From positions 186,001 to 250,000 of the forward strand of contig NZ_FNEB01000002.1 in assembly GCF_900100005.1 (NCBI RefSeq): a stretch of 64,000 nucleotides of DNA, written 5' to 3'. The stretch comes from Lutimaribacter saemankumensis. GTDB lineage: Bacteria > Pseudomonadota > Alphaproteobacteria > Rhodobacterales > Rhodobacteraceae. The position numbers and the translations under genes were made by a program. A model generated the notes under the pieces. That model was not told where the DNA came from and searched no databases. It saw nothing but the letters and a program-made list of their open reading frames with translations. This document shows positions 47,759-56,374 of the stretch, one piece after another. Positions within the stretch are counted from its first letter, which is position 1, and every line of letters begins with the position of its first letter.

Positions 47759-49531
47759 ATGAAAATGACCACCGAAGAAGCCTTTGTGAAAGTGTTGCAG
47801 ATGCACGGGATCGAACATGCCTTTGGCATCATCGGTTCCGCATTCATGCCGATCTCGGACCTGTTCCCCAAGGCCGGGATCACCTTTTGGGATTGTGCGC
47901 ACGAGGGATCGGGCGGGATGATGGCCGACGGGTATACCCGCGCGTCCGGCAAGATGAGCATGATGATCGCGCAGAACGGCCCCGGCATCACCAACTTCGT
48001 CACCGCCGTGAAGACCGCATATTGGAACCACACGCCGCTGTTGCTGGTGACGCCGCAGGCGGCCAACAAGACGATCGGACAGGGCGGGTTCCAGGAAGTC
48101 GAGCAGATGAAGCTGTTCGAGGACATGGTCGCCTACCAGGAAGAGGTGCGCGACCCGAGCCGCGTGGCCGAGGTGCTGAACCGCGTGATCCTGAACGCCA
48201 AGCGCGCCAGCGCGCCGGCGCAAATCAACATGCCGCGCGATTTCTGGACCCAGGTGATCGACATCGACCTGCCCGAGATCGTGCAGTTCGAACGCCCCGG
48301 CGGCGGCGAAGAAGCGCTGGCCAGGGCGGCCGATCTGCTGGCGGGTGCGAAGTTCCCGGTGATCCTGAACGGGGCTGGCGTGGTGCTGGGCGGTGCGATC
48401 CCGGCTTCGATGGCGCTGGCCGAGAAACTGGGTGCGCCGGTCTGCGTGGGCTATCAGCACAACGACGCGTTTCCCGGCAGCCACCCGCAATTCGCGGGTC
48501 CGCTGGGGTATAACGGCAGCAAGGCCGGGATGGAGTTGATCGCACAGGCGGACGTGGTGCTGTGCCTGGGCACGCGGCTCAACCCGTTTTCGACGCTGCC
48601 GGGCTATGGCATCGACTACTGGCCCAAGGATGCCGCGATCATTCAGGTCGACATCAATCCCGACAGGATCGGCCTGACCAAGAAGGTCAGCGTCGGCATC
48701 GTGGGCGATGCGAAAAAGGTCGCCGAAAGCCTGAACGCCAGGATTTCGGATATCGACGACGCGGAGAAGAAGGACAGGCTGGCGACGATCGCCAAGACGA
48801 AATCCGCCTGGGCGCAGCAACTGGCCAGCATGGACCACGAGGACGACGATCCCGGCACCACCTGGAACCAGCGCGCACGCGACGACAAGCCCGACTGGAT
48901 GAGCCCGCGGATGGCCTGGCGCGCGATCCAGAGCGCCTTGCCGCGCGAGGCGATCATTTCCAGCGACATCGGCAACAACTGCGCCATCGGCAACGCCTAT
49001 CCGTCGTTCGAGGAAGGGCGCAAATACCTGGCTCCGGGCCTGTTCGGGCCGTGCGGCTATGGCCTGCCGTCGATTATCGGAGCCAAGATCGGCTGCCCCG
49101 ACGTTCCGGTGGTGGGGTTTGCCGGGGATGGTGCGTTCGGCATTGCCGTGACCGAACTGACGGCCATCGGCCGGCCGGAATGGCCCGCGATCACGATGGT
49201 GGTGTTCCGCAACTACCAGTGGGGCGCGGAAAAGCGCAACTCGACCCTGTGGTACGACGACAATTTCGTGGGCACCGAGCTGGACACGCAGGTGAGCTAT
49301 GCCGGTATCGCCAAGGCCTGCGGTCTGCAGGGCGTGCAGGCGCGCACGATGGACGAGTTGAAGGACGCTCTGGCCAAAGCGGTCGAGGACCAGATGAAGC
49401 ATGGCAAGACCACGCTGATCGAGGCGCTGATCAACCAGGAACTGGGTGAACCGTTCCGCCGCGACGCGATGAAGAAACCCGTGGCCGTGGCCGGTATCGA
49501 CCCTGCCGACATGCGCCCGCAGGTCGTTTGA
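47759..49531 (+). CDS. xsc: Sulfoacetaldehyde acetyltransferase
   Basis: A 590-residue ThDP enzyme that cleaves sulfoacetaldehyde with phosphate into acetyl phosphate and sulfite, the desulfonation step. The N-terminal PYR domain has the activating glutamate in CAHEGSGGMMADGYTRASG; a middle domain follows; the C-terminal PP domain has the ThDP/Mg motif GFAGDGAFGIAVTELTAIGR ending in NYQWGAEKRN. The ISSDIGNNCAIGNAYPSF segment and overall length match Xsc. ATG 47759 has GCGGAG upstream. Sulfite made here would be oxidised by SoeABC or exported, both encoded downstream. Confidence 0.96.
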   Translation: MKMTTEEAFVKVLQMHGIEHAFGIIGSAFMPISDLFPKAGITFWDCAHEGSGGMMADGYTRASGKMSMMIAQNGPGITNFVTAVKTAYWNHTPLLLVTPQAANKTIGQGGFQEVEQMKLFEDMVAYQEEVRDPSRVAEVLNRVILNAKRASAPAQINMPRDFWTQVIDIDLPEIVQFERPGGGEEALARAADLLAGAKFPVILNGAGVVLGGAIPASMALAEKLGAPVCVGYQHNDAFPGSHPQFAGPLGYNGSKAGMELIAQADVVLCLGTRLNPFSTLPGYGIDYWPKDAAIIQVDINPDRIGLTKKVSVGIVGDAKKVAESLNARISDIDDAEKKDRLATIAKTKSAWAQQLASMDHEDDDPGTTWNQRARDDKPDWMSPRMAWRAIQSALPREAIISSDIGNNCAIGNAYPSFEEGRKYLAPGLFGPCGYGLPSIIGAKIGCPDVPVVGFAGDGAFGIAVTELTAIGRPEWPAITMVVFRNYQWGAEKRNSTLWYDDNFVGTELDTQVSYAGIAKACGLQGVQARTMDELKDALAKAVEDQMKHGKTTLIEALINQELGEPFRRDAMKKPVAVAGIDPADMRPQVV

Positions 49532-49539
49532 GCGCGGGG

Positions 49540-50001
49540 ATGGCGGCAGGGATCGGCCTGGCTTTTGCCTTTGAAATCCGTGCGCAGATCGGTCCGCCGC
49601 TTGACGGCGGGCCGGGCCGGAACGGGCACCGGCGGATCATCCCGATCACGGGCGGCACGGTCGAGGGGCCGCGCCTGTCGGGCCGCGTGGTGCCCGGTGG
49701 CGCGGATTACGAATTGCAGCGGGGCGACGGCTGTTCGGTGGTCGAGGCGCATTATGCGATCGAGGCCAGCGACGGCACACCGATCTACATCCGCAACGCT
49801 GGGCTTTTCATTGCTCCGCCCGAGGTCATCGCGCGCGTCGATGCCGGGGAAATCCCCGCGCCGGGCAGCTATTACTTTCGCACCGCGCCGGTTTTCGACG
49901 CGCCCGACGGGCCGCATGGCTGGCTGAGCGACAGGCTGTTCGTGGCGGATGCCGTCTTTACCCCGGCCGAGGTCACGATCCGCGTGCACGAGGTGACATG
50001 A
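49540..50001 (+). CDS. DUF3237 family protein
   Basis: A 153-residue soluble protein. The opening LAFAFEIRAQIGPP, the GGTVEGPRLSGRVVPGGADYE block, the long AHYAIEASDGTPIYIRNAG strand region and the YYFRTAPVFDAP ending match DUF3237 (UPF0311), a small barrel family of unknown function found in many catabolic clusters. It begins eight bases after the xsc stop (ATG 49540; a TTG overlapping the xsc stop is an alternative), so it is co-expressed with xsc. It is convergent with pta. A role in handling sulfoacetaldehyde or sulfite is speculation. Confidence 0.82.
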   Translation: MAAGIGLAFAFEIRAQIGPPLDGGPGRNGHRRIIPITGGTVEGPRLSGRVVPGGADYELQRGDGCSVVEAHYAIEASDGTPIYIRNAGLFIAPPEVIARVDAGEIPAPGSYYFRTAPVFDAPDGPHGWLSDRLFVADAVFTPAEVTIRVHEVT

Positions 50002-50008
50002 AACCGGA

Positions 50009-50863
50009 TCACCCCAGTGCAAGCGTCACGAGTGTCGCCGCGACGATGTCGTCGACACCGGCCCCGCGGCTGAGGTCGCAGACGGGCCGGCGGAACCCTT
50101 GCAGGATCGGCCCAAGCGCCTGTGCGCCGGCCAGTTCCTGCGCCAGCTTGTACGCGATGTTGCCGGCATCGAGATCGGGAAAGACAAGAACGTTGGCTTC
50201 GCCCCCTTTCACGCCCTTTTGTGACGCGATCCGCGGGTTGAGCGCGGCATCGGCCTGCAACGGGCCGGCAAATCCGGTCATTTCGGCGGCGGTGCGCACC
50301 TTGTCGACCGATGGTCCTGCGCCGCTGCCGTGGGTGGAAAAGGACAACAGCGCCACGTCCGCGCGGCCCAGCAGGGCCTTTGCGGATATGGCAGAGGCGC
50401 GGGCGATATCGGCGAGATCCTCGGCGCTGGGATCGACATTCAGCCCGCAATCGGCCCAGATCATCTGCCGCCCGTCGGGGAACCGCATCAGGAAGAACGA
50501 CGATGGTATCCGCACACCATCGCGCAGCCCTATCGCGATGCCCGCGGCCTCGATCACGCGGCGGGTGGGCGTGGCCACACCCGCGACCATGGCATCTGCC
50601 TCGCCCGCGGCGACCATGGCGGCTGCGCGGAACAGCGGCTTGGACAGCATGCGCCGCGCAATCGGCTCTTTCACGCCGCGCGCGTCGATCAGCGCCTGCA
50701 GGGCGGCATCGCTGGCGCTGTCTGGCGGGGTGACCGGGACGCACAGCCGCCGGTCGCGCAAGCGCGCCATCGCCTGCACGATGCGGGCCTCGTCCGCTTC
50801 GGGAAAGACGACGCGCGCAGGCCGCGCACGCGCGGCATCGGACAGGGTTTCGATCAGGTCCAT
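50009..50863 (-). CDS. pta: Phosphate acetyltransferase (compact form)
   Basis: Converts acetyl phosphate from Xsc to acetyl-CoA. The 284-residue protein is shorter than usual Pta/EutD (about 320-340), with a deletion between the RVVFPEADEARIVQAMARL start and the AAAMVAAGEADAMVAGVATPTRRVI block. Active-site regions FADCGLNVDPSAEDLADIA-like (MIWADCGLNVDPSAEDL), MLSFSTHGSGAGPSVDKV, GPLQADAAL and ANVLVFPDLDAGNIAYKL are intact. It is on the strand opposite to xsc, so it has its own promoter in the 69-base gap before the exporter gene. The setting beside xsc makes the assignment firm. Confidence 0.9.
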   Translation of the reverse strand: MDLIETLSDAARARPARVVFPEADEARIVQAMARLRDRRLCVPVTPPDSASDAALQALIDARGVKEPIARRMLSKPLFRAAAMVAAGEADAMVAGVATPTRRVIEAAGIAIGLRDGVRIPSSFFLMRFPDGRQMIWADCGLNVDPSAEDLADIARASAISAKALLGRADVALLSFSTHGSGAGPSVDKVRTAAEMTGFAGPLQADAALNPRIASQKGVKGGEANVLVFPDLDAGNIAYKLAQELAGAQALGPILQGFRRPVCDLSRGAGVDDIVAATLVTLALG

Positions 50864-50932
50864 TTCCGCCTCCCCTATTTCGCACAGCAAGACGCGGCCA
50901 AGCGCGAAGGTCAAGCGCTGGCGGAGGGCGGC

Positions 50933-51682
50933 ATGATGGCAATTCTGGGTCTTTCGGGCGGTTTGCTGGCTTGGCTGATCGTTGTGGTGTTCGTGGCGGG
51001 CGTGGCGCGGGGATTTACCGGATTCGCGGCGTCGGCCACGATCATGGCGTTGGCGACGGTCTGGATCGCGCCGATCGACCTGATCCCGATCTGCCTGCTG
51101 CTGGAGCTTACGGCCTCGGCATTGCTGGTGCGCGGCGGGTATGGCGATGCCGACAAACCGCTGGCCCTGACACTGGTCAGCGCGGCGTTTCTGGGTGTGC
51201 CTGCCGGCCTGCACCTGACACGCACGCTGGACCCGGACATGTCCCGGATCATCGCGCTGGCGCTGGTGGCGGTGCTGGCGGCGCTCCAACTGGCCCGCAT
51301 CCCGCTGCCTGTCGGGCGCGGCCGTCCGGGTGCGGTTCTGGTGGGCCTGCTTGCCGGTGTGGTGAACGGGCTGGCGTCGATCGGGGGGCTTGTTCACGCG
51401 CTTTACATCATGGCGCGCAACCTGCCCCCGCGCACGATGCGCGGCACGATGATCCTGATCATCACGATCGGCGGGTCGGTCACGTTCTTCTGGCAGATGG
51501 TCCTGGGGATTCTGACCATGCAGGCGGCGCTGCGCTATGGCGTGCTGCTGGCACCCTTCGCGGCGGGCCTTTGGCTGGGGCGGCGGTATTTCACCCCCGA
51601 AAACGAGCGCCATTACCGGCCGGTCAGCCTGGCGCTGCTGGTGGTTCTGGCAAGCGCGGGGCTTGTCCGTCAGGTGTTGTGA
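50933..51682 (+). CDS. tauE: TauE/SafE-family sulfite exporter of the taurine cluster
   Basis: A 249-residue membrane protein with about eight hydrophobic helices. Family motifs are VFVAGVARGFTGFAASATIM near residue 20 and LVGLLAGVVNGLASIGGLVHALYIM near 135. Members next to xsc are thought to export the sulfite released by desulfonation. It is divergent from pta and followed after 30 bases by soeA in the same direction, so export and oxidation of sulfite appear to be co-transcribed. Two adjacent ATGs exist (50933, 50936); GGAGG precedes both. Confidence 0.86.
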   Translation: MMAILGLSGGLLAWLIVVVFVAGVARGFTGFAASATIMALATVWIAPIDLIPICLLLELTASALLVRGGYGDADKPLALTLVSAAFLGVPAGLHLTRTLDPDMSRIIALALVAVLAALQLARIPLPVGRGRPGAVLVGLLAGVVNGLASIGGLVHALYIMARNLPPRTMRGTMILIITIGGSVTFFWQMVLGILTMQAALRYGVLLAPFAAGLWLGRRYFTPENERHYRPVSLALLVVLASAGLVRQVL

Positions 51683-51712
51683 CGCGATAGTCCGGGGAAC
51701 AGGGAGACAAGC

Positions 51713-54523
51713 ATGAACCAGCCAAGGATCGACACCTCGCCAAAGGTTTCGGACGAGGTGCGCCGGACGACCTGCTACATGTGCGCCTGCCGCTGCGGGA
51801 TCAACGTGCACATGAAGGATGGGCGCGTGGCCTATATCGAGGGCAACCGCGATCACCCGGTGAACAAGGGCGTTCTATGCGCCAAGGGCAGCGCTGGGAT
51901 CATGCAGGTGAACGCCCCGTCGCGCCTGCGCGCGCCGCTGAAGCGCGTGGGGCCGCGCGGGTCGGGCGCGTTCGAGGAAATAAGCTGGGACGAGGCGCTG
52001 GACCTGGCGGTGAGCTGGCTGAAACCGATCCGCGACACCGCGCCCGAAAAGCTGGCCTTTTTCACCGGGCGCGACCAGTCGCAAAGCTTTACCGGCTGGT
52101 GGGCGCAGCAGTTCGGCACGCCGAATTTCGCCGCGCATGGCGGGTTCTGCTCGGTCAACATGGCGGCGGCGGGCATCTACACGATGGGCGGCGCGTTCTG
52201 GGAGTTCGGCCAGCCCGACTGGGACCACACCAAGCTGTTCATCCTGTTCGGCGTGGCCGAGGATCACGACAGCAACCCGATCAAGATGGGCATCGGCGAG
52301 ATCAAGGCGCGCGGCGCCCGCGTTGTGGGGGTGAACCCGATCCGGTCGGGATACAACGCCGTCGCGGACGACTGGCTGGGGATCACGCCGGGCACCGACG
52401 GCCTGCTGATCCTGAGCCTTGTTCACCTGCTGCTGAAGGCGGGCAAGGTCGACCTGGACTACCTTGCGCGCTTTACCAACGCGCCGGTGCTGGTCAATGG
52501 CGATCCGAAATCGCCGGAACACGGCCTGTTCCTGCGGGATGACGACGGCAAGGAGCTGGTGATGGACCGCGCGAGCGGCAAGCTGGCGCCGTTCGATCAG
52601 CCCGGCGTTCGCCCCGATCTGGCCGCGCGGCACAGGCGCGCCGGCATCACCCACCGCACCGTGTTCCAGCATATGGCCGAGCGGTATCTGGACGACCGTT
52701 ACGCCCCCGAGGCGGTTGCCGGGGAAACCGGCATCCCCGCGAAAAAGATCAGGGCGCTTGCCGCCGAAATCGCGCGCGTGGCCTTTGACGAGGCGATCAC
52801 GCTGGAACGGGAATGGACGGATTTCCGGGGCGAAACGCACAAGGTGATGACGGGCCGCCCGGTCAGTTTTCACGCGATGCGCGGGATCAGCGCGCATTCC
52901 AACGGGTTTCAGACCGCGCGCGCGCTGCATGTTCTGCAGATCCTTCTGGGCTCGGTCGAGACACCGGGCGGGTTCCGGTTCAAACCGCCCTACCCCAAGC
53001 CCGCCACCGCCCATCCCAAACCGCATTGCAAGGCCACGCCCGGCGCGCCGCTGGACGGCCCGCACCTGGGCTATGTGCAGGGGCCGGACGACCTGTGCCT
53101 GACGGCCGATGGCAGCCCCGTCCGCATCGACAAGGCGTATACGTGGGAAAACCCGATGTCGGCCCACGGGCTGATGCACATGGTGATCTCGAACGCCCAT
53201 GCCGGCGATCCGTACAGGATCGACACCCTGTTCATGTACATGGCGAACATGTCGTGGAATTCGTCGATGAATACCGGCGGCGTCATGCAGATGCTGACCG
53301 ATACAGATGACAACGGCGATTACGTGATACCGCGGATCATCTATTCGGATGCCTACAGTTCGGAAATGGTGGCTTATGCCGACCTGATCCTGCCCGACAC
53401 CACCTACCTGGAACGCCACGACTGCATCAGCCTGCTGGACCGCCCGATCTGCGAGGCGGATGCCGCCGCGGATGCGATCCGCTGGCCCGTGGTGCAGCCT
53501 GACCGCGATGTGCGCGGGTTCCAGTCGGTGCTGCTGGACCTGGGCGCGCGGCTGGGCCTGCCCGGCATGGTGGATGAAGGCGGGGCCGCGAAATACGCCG
53601 ACTATGCCGATTACATCGTCAACCATGAGCGCAAGCCCGGCATCGGCCCGCTGGCCGGCTGGCGGACGGGCGGCGACGGGCGCGGCGCGCCGAACCCCAG
53701 ACAGATCGACCGCTACATCGAAAACGGCGGTTTCTGGGTCAGCCACATTCCCGATGCGGCCGCATATTACAAACCCTGGAACGCCGCCTATCAGGACTGG
53801 GCGGTGAAACTCGGGCTATTCGACAGCCCGCAGCCCTACCTGTTTCAGCTTTATGTGGAACCGTTGCGCCGGTTCCAGCTGGCCGCCGAAGGCCATGGCG
53901 AACGACAGCCGCCCGAGCATCTGCGCGAACGGATCAAGGCCACGCTCGACCCGCTGCCGATCTGGTATGCACCTTTCGAGGACGGCCATGCCGACCCCGT
54001 GGAATACCCCATTCACGCGCTGACGCAGCGGCCGATGGCGATGTATCACAGCTGGGGCACGCAAAACGCCTGGCTGCGGCAGTTGCACGGGGTGAACCCC
54101 CTCTACCTGCCGACGAAGCTCTGGCAGGCGCATGGTTTCGCGGATGGCGACTGGGCGCAGGTCAGCTCTGTGCATGGCACGATCACCGTGCCCGTGGCGC
54201 ATATGGCCGCGCTGAACGAAAACACGGTCTGGACATGGAACGCCATCGGCAAGCGCAAGGGCGCCTGGGCGCTGGATGAAAACGCGCCCGAGGCGCGCAA
54301 GGGGTTCCTGCTCAATCACCTGATCCACGAATTGCTGCCCGCGCGCGGCGACGGGCTGCGCTGGTCGAACAGCGATCCGGTGACAGGTCAGGCCGCTTGG
54401 TTCGATTTGCGGGTGAAGATCGAAAAGGTGCCCCCGCCGGACCGGTCACAACCGGCCTATCCGCCGATCAAGTCGCCGGTGGGACAGGGGCCCGGCACGC
54501 TGGCATGGAAGGTGGGCGAATGA
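51713..54523 (+). CDS. soeA: Sulfite dehydrogenase (quinone) molybdopterin subunit SoeA
   Basis: A 936-residue molybdopterin oxidoreductase with an N-terminal [4Fe-4S] site C21-x2-C24-x3-C28-x27-C56 and no Tat signal, so it faces the cytoplasm. The probable Mo ligand is C146 in AAHGGFCSVNMAA. The molybdopterin dinucleotide-binding domain lies near the C-terminus (YPIHALTQRPMAMYHSWGTQNAWLRQ). The cytoplasmic location, the Cys ligand, the SoeB and SoeC partners and the taurine setting match SoeABC, which oxidises sulfite to sulfate with quinone as acceptor. PhsA/PsrA-type thiosulfate or polysulfide reductase is the family alternative. Confidence 0.88.
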   Translation: MNQPRIDTSPKVSDEVRRTTCYMCACRCGINVHMKDGRVAYIEGNRDHPVNKGVLCAKGSAGIMQVNAPSRLRAPLKRVGPRGSGAFEEISWDEALDLAVSWLKPIRDTAPEKLAFFTGRDQSQSFTGWWAQQFGTPNFAAHGGFCSVNMAAAGIYTMGGAFWEFGQPDWDHTKLFILFGVAEDHDSNPIKMGIGEIKARGARVVGVNPIRSGYNAVADDWLGITPGTDGLLILSLVHLLLKAGKVDLDYLARFTNAPVLVNGDPKSPEHGLFLRDDDGKELVMDRASGKLAPFDQPGVRPDLAARHRRAGITHRTVFQHMAERYLDDRYAPEAVAGETGIPAKKIRALAAEIARVAFDEAITLEREWTDFRGETHKVMTGRPVSFHAMRGISAHSNGFQTARALHVLQILLGSVETPGGFRFKPPYPKPATAHPKPHCKATPGAPLDGPHLGYVQGPDDLCLTADGSPVRIDKAYTWENPMSAHGLMHMVISNAHAGDPYRIDTLFMYMANMSWNSSMNTGGVMQMLTDTDDNGDYVIPRIIYSDAYSSEMVAYADLILPDTTYLERHDCISLLDRPICEADAAADAIRWPVVQPDRDVRGFQSVLLDLGARLGLPGMVDEGGAAKYADYADYIVNHERKPGIGPLAGWRTGGDGRGAPNPRQIDRYIENGGFWVSHIPDAAAYYKPWNAAYQDWAVKLGLFDSPQPYLFQLYVEPLRRFQLAAEGHGERQPPEHLRERIKATLDPLPIWYAPFEDGHADPVEYPIHALTQRPMAMYHSWGTQNAWLRQLHGVNPLYLPTKLWQAHGFADGDWAQVSSVHGTITVPVAHMAALNENTVWTWNAIGKRKGAWALDENAPEARKGFLLNHLIHELLPARGDGLRWSNSDPVTGQAAWFDLRVKIEKVPPPDRSQPAYPPIKSPVGQGPGTLAWKVGE

Positions 54524-55281
54524 CCACGCTGCCGCAAAGCACCGACCGCAAGCTGGGCCTGGTGATCGACCTCGACACCTGCGTGGGCTGTCATGCCTGC
54601 GTGATTTCCTGCAAGGGCTGGAACACGGAAAACTACGGCGCGCCGCTGTCCGATACCGATGCCTATGGCGCCAACCCGTCGGGCACCTTCCTGAACCGGG
54701 TGCACAGCTACGAGGTGCAGCCGCCGGAGGGCACCGCGCAACTGGTGCATTTCCCGAAATCCTGCCTGCATTGCGAAAACGCACCCTGCGTGACCGTCTG
54801 CCCGACCGGGGCCAGCTACAAGCGGGTCGAAGACGGGATCGTTCTGGTCAACGAAAGCGACTGCATCGGATGCGGGCTTTGCGCCTGGGCGTGCCCCTAT
54901 GGCGCGCGCGAACTGGACGCGGTCGAGCAGGTGATGAAGAAATGCACGCTGTGCGTCGATCGCATCTACAACGAAAACCTGCCCGAGGAGGACCGCGAAC
55001 CGGCCTGCGTGCGCACCTGCCCTGCGGGCGCGCGGCATTTCGGCGACCTGGGCGATCCCGAAAGCGATGTCAGCCAGCTGGTGGCCGCGCGCGGCGGGGT
55101 CGACCTGATGGCGGAACAGGGCACGCAGCCGGTGAACAAGTACCTGCCGCCGCGGCCCCGCGACCGGCTGGACGACGTCGACGTGCTCGCCCCTTACCTG
55201 GAGCCGGTGACGACCGGGCCGCAAGGCTTCCTCGGCTGGCTCGACCGGGCGCTTGACGCGCTGCCCGGCGGGAAGGAGTGA
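54520..55281 (+). CDS. soeB: Sulfite dehydrogenase (quinone) iron-sulfur subunit SoeB
   Basis: A 253-residue electron-transfer protein with four [4Fe-4S] cysteine clusters: C21VGCHACVISC, the CLHCENAPCVTVC set, CIGCGLCAWAC, and CTLCVDRI with ACVRTCPAGA. It carries electrons from the molybdenum centre of SoeA to quinone at the membrane. There is no signal peptide. Its ATG overlaps the soeA stop (ATGA), so the subunits are made together, and soeC follows after six bases. Confidence 0.9.
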   Translation: MTTLPQSTDRKLGLVIDLDTCVGCHACVISCKGWNTENYGAPLSDTDAYGANPSGTFLNRVHSYEVQPPEGTAQLVHFPKSCLHCENAPCVTVCPTGASYKRVEDGIVLVNESDCIGCGLCAWACPYGARELDAVEQVMKKCTLCVDRIYNENLPEEDREPACVRTCPAGARHFGDLGDPESDVSQLVAARGGVDLMAEQGTQPVNKYLPPRPRDRLDDVDVLAPYLEPVTTGPQGFLGWLDRALDALPGGKE

Positions 55282-55287
55282 CCGGAC

Positions 55288-56157
55288 ATGCATCCCGCCC
55301 CTTCCATCATCCTCTTTACAACGCTGTCGGGCCTCGGCTTCGGCCTGCTGGCATTTCTCGGCCTCGGCATGCCCGGTTCGACCGGCTGGGTGGCGTTCGC
55401 CTTTTTCGCCATCGCCTATGCGCTGGCCGGCGGGGGGCTGGTCGCCTCGACCTTTCACCTCGGCCACCCCGAACGCGCGCTCAAGGCGTTCACCCAATGG
55501 CGCAGCAGCTGGCTCAGCCGCGAGGCTTGGACCAGTACCGCCACGCTGACGGTGATGGGGCTTTACGCCATCGGGCGGGTGTTTTTCGACGCCGACTGGC
55601 AGGTGCTGGGCTGGCTGGGCGCGGCGCTTGCGGTGGTGACGGTTGCTTGCACCGCGATGATCTATGCCTCGCTGCGGGCGGTGCCGCGGTGGTACAACTG
55701 GCTGACGCCGGTGCATTTCCTGACCCTGTCGGCGGCGGGCGGGGCCTTGCTGGCGGGCCAGGTCACCATCGCCACGCCACTGCTAGCCCTGGCGGCGGCG
55801 GTGCAGATGGCAATCTGGATGCATGGCGACGGGGCGCTTGCACGCTCGGGCACGACGCTGGCCAGCGCGACGGGGCTGCAGGGGGGCACAGTCCGCGCAT
55901 TCGAGCCGCCCCATACAGGAACCAATTACCTGCTGCGCGAGATGGTGCATGTGGTCGGGCGCAAACACGCCACGCGGCTGCGGGCCATCGCGCTGATCCT
56001 GGGCTATGGCCTGCCGATCCTGCTGCTGCTCCTGCCGTTCAACCACTGGCTGGGGCTGCTGGCGGTGCTGACCCATGTGCTGGGCATCCTGGCGTCACGC
56101 TGGCTGTTTTTCGCGCAGGCCGAACATGTCGTGGGCCTCTATTACGGCAAACGATAG
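55288..56157 (+). CDS. soeC: Sulfite dehydrogenase (quinone) membrane anchor SoeC
   Basis: A 289-residue DmsC-like membrane protein with about eight hydrophobic helices, which anchors SoeAB at the inner face of the membrane and reduces quinone. Features of the family are LGHPERALKAFTQWRSSWLSREAW after the second helix and NYLLREMVHVVGRKHATRLRAIALIL before the last three. It is the last gene of tauE-soeABC; the transcript runs into a conserved 3' element and a strong hairpin. Confidence 0.88.
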   Translation: MHPAPSIILFTTLSGLGFGLLAFLGLGMPGSTGWVAFAFFAIAYALAGGGLVASTFHLGHPERALKAFTQWRSSWLSREAWTSTATLTVMGLYAIGRVFFDADWQVLGWLGAALAVVTVACTAMIYASLRAVPRWYNWLTPVHFLTLSAAGGALLAGQVTIATPLLALAAAVQMAIWMHGDGALARSGTTLASATGLQGGTVRAFEPPHTGTNYLLREMVHVVGRKHATRLRAIALILGYGLPILLLLLPFNHWLGLLAVLTHVLGILASRWLFFAQAEHVVGLYYGKR

Positions 56158-56171
56158 GGCGCGGCCCCCTG

Positions 56172-56193
56172 CTTCATCTTGCCAAAAATACTC
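56172..56193 (+). repeat. Conserved CTTCATCTTGCC element (copy 4)
   Basis: CTTCATCTTGCC then AAAAATACTC, 15 bases after the soeC stop and in the same direction. Unlike the other copies it lacks the G run at the end. The rest of the gap to 56325 is GC-rich with no gene I can support. Confidence 0.6.
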
Positions 56194-56325
56194 ATGCCCG
56201 ACATACGCCATGCAGCGCGTGCGCCGGGGTGGATGCGTCGCGCCGGCCACACGCGCCCGAGCCGGAGCCCGGAGGGCGCAGGCGAGACAGGGCAGCGCGC
56301 GCGAAGGCGCGCCCAACCGGACAAC

Positions 56326-56353
56326 AAAGGGCGGCCACAAGGGGCCGCCCTTT
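56326..56353. terminator. Bidirectional terminator between soeC and gabD
   Basis: Perfect 11-bp stem AAAGGGCGGCC / GGCCGCCCTTT with a 6-base loop, with T-rich sequence on the plus side. It lies between two convergent genes. Confidence 0.85.
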
Positions 56354-56374
56354 CTATTGTCAGGGAATGACGGA

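Noticed and set aside
51713-54523. Periplasmic thiosulfate or polysulfide reductase (PhsA/PsrA)
   Set aside because: No Tat signal is present and the gene follows xsc, pta and tauE, which fits SoeA.
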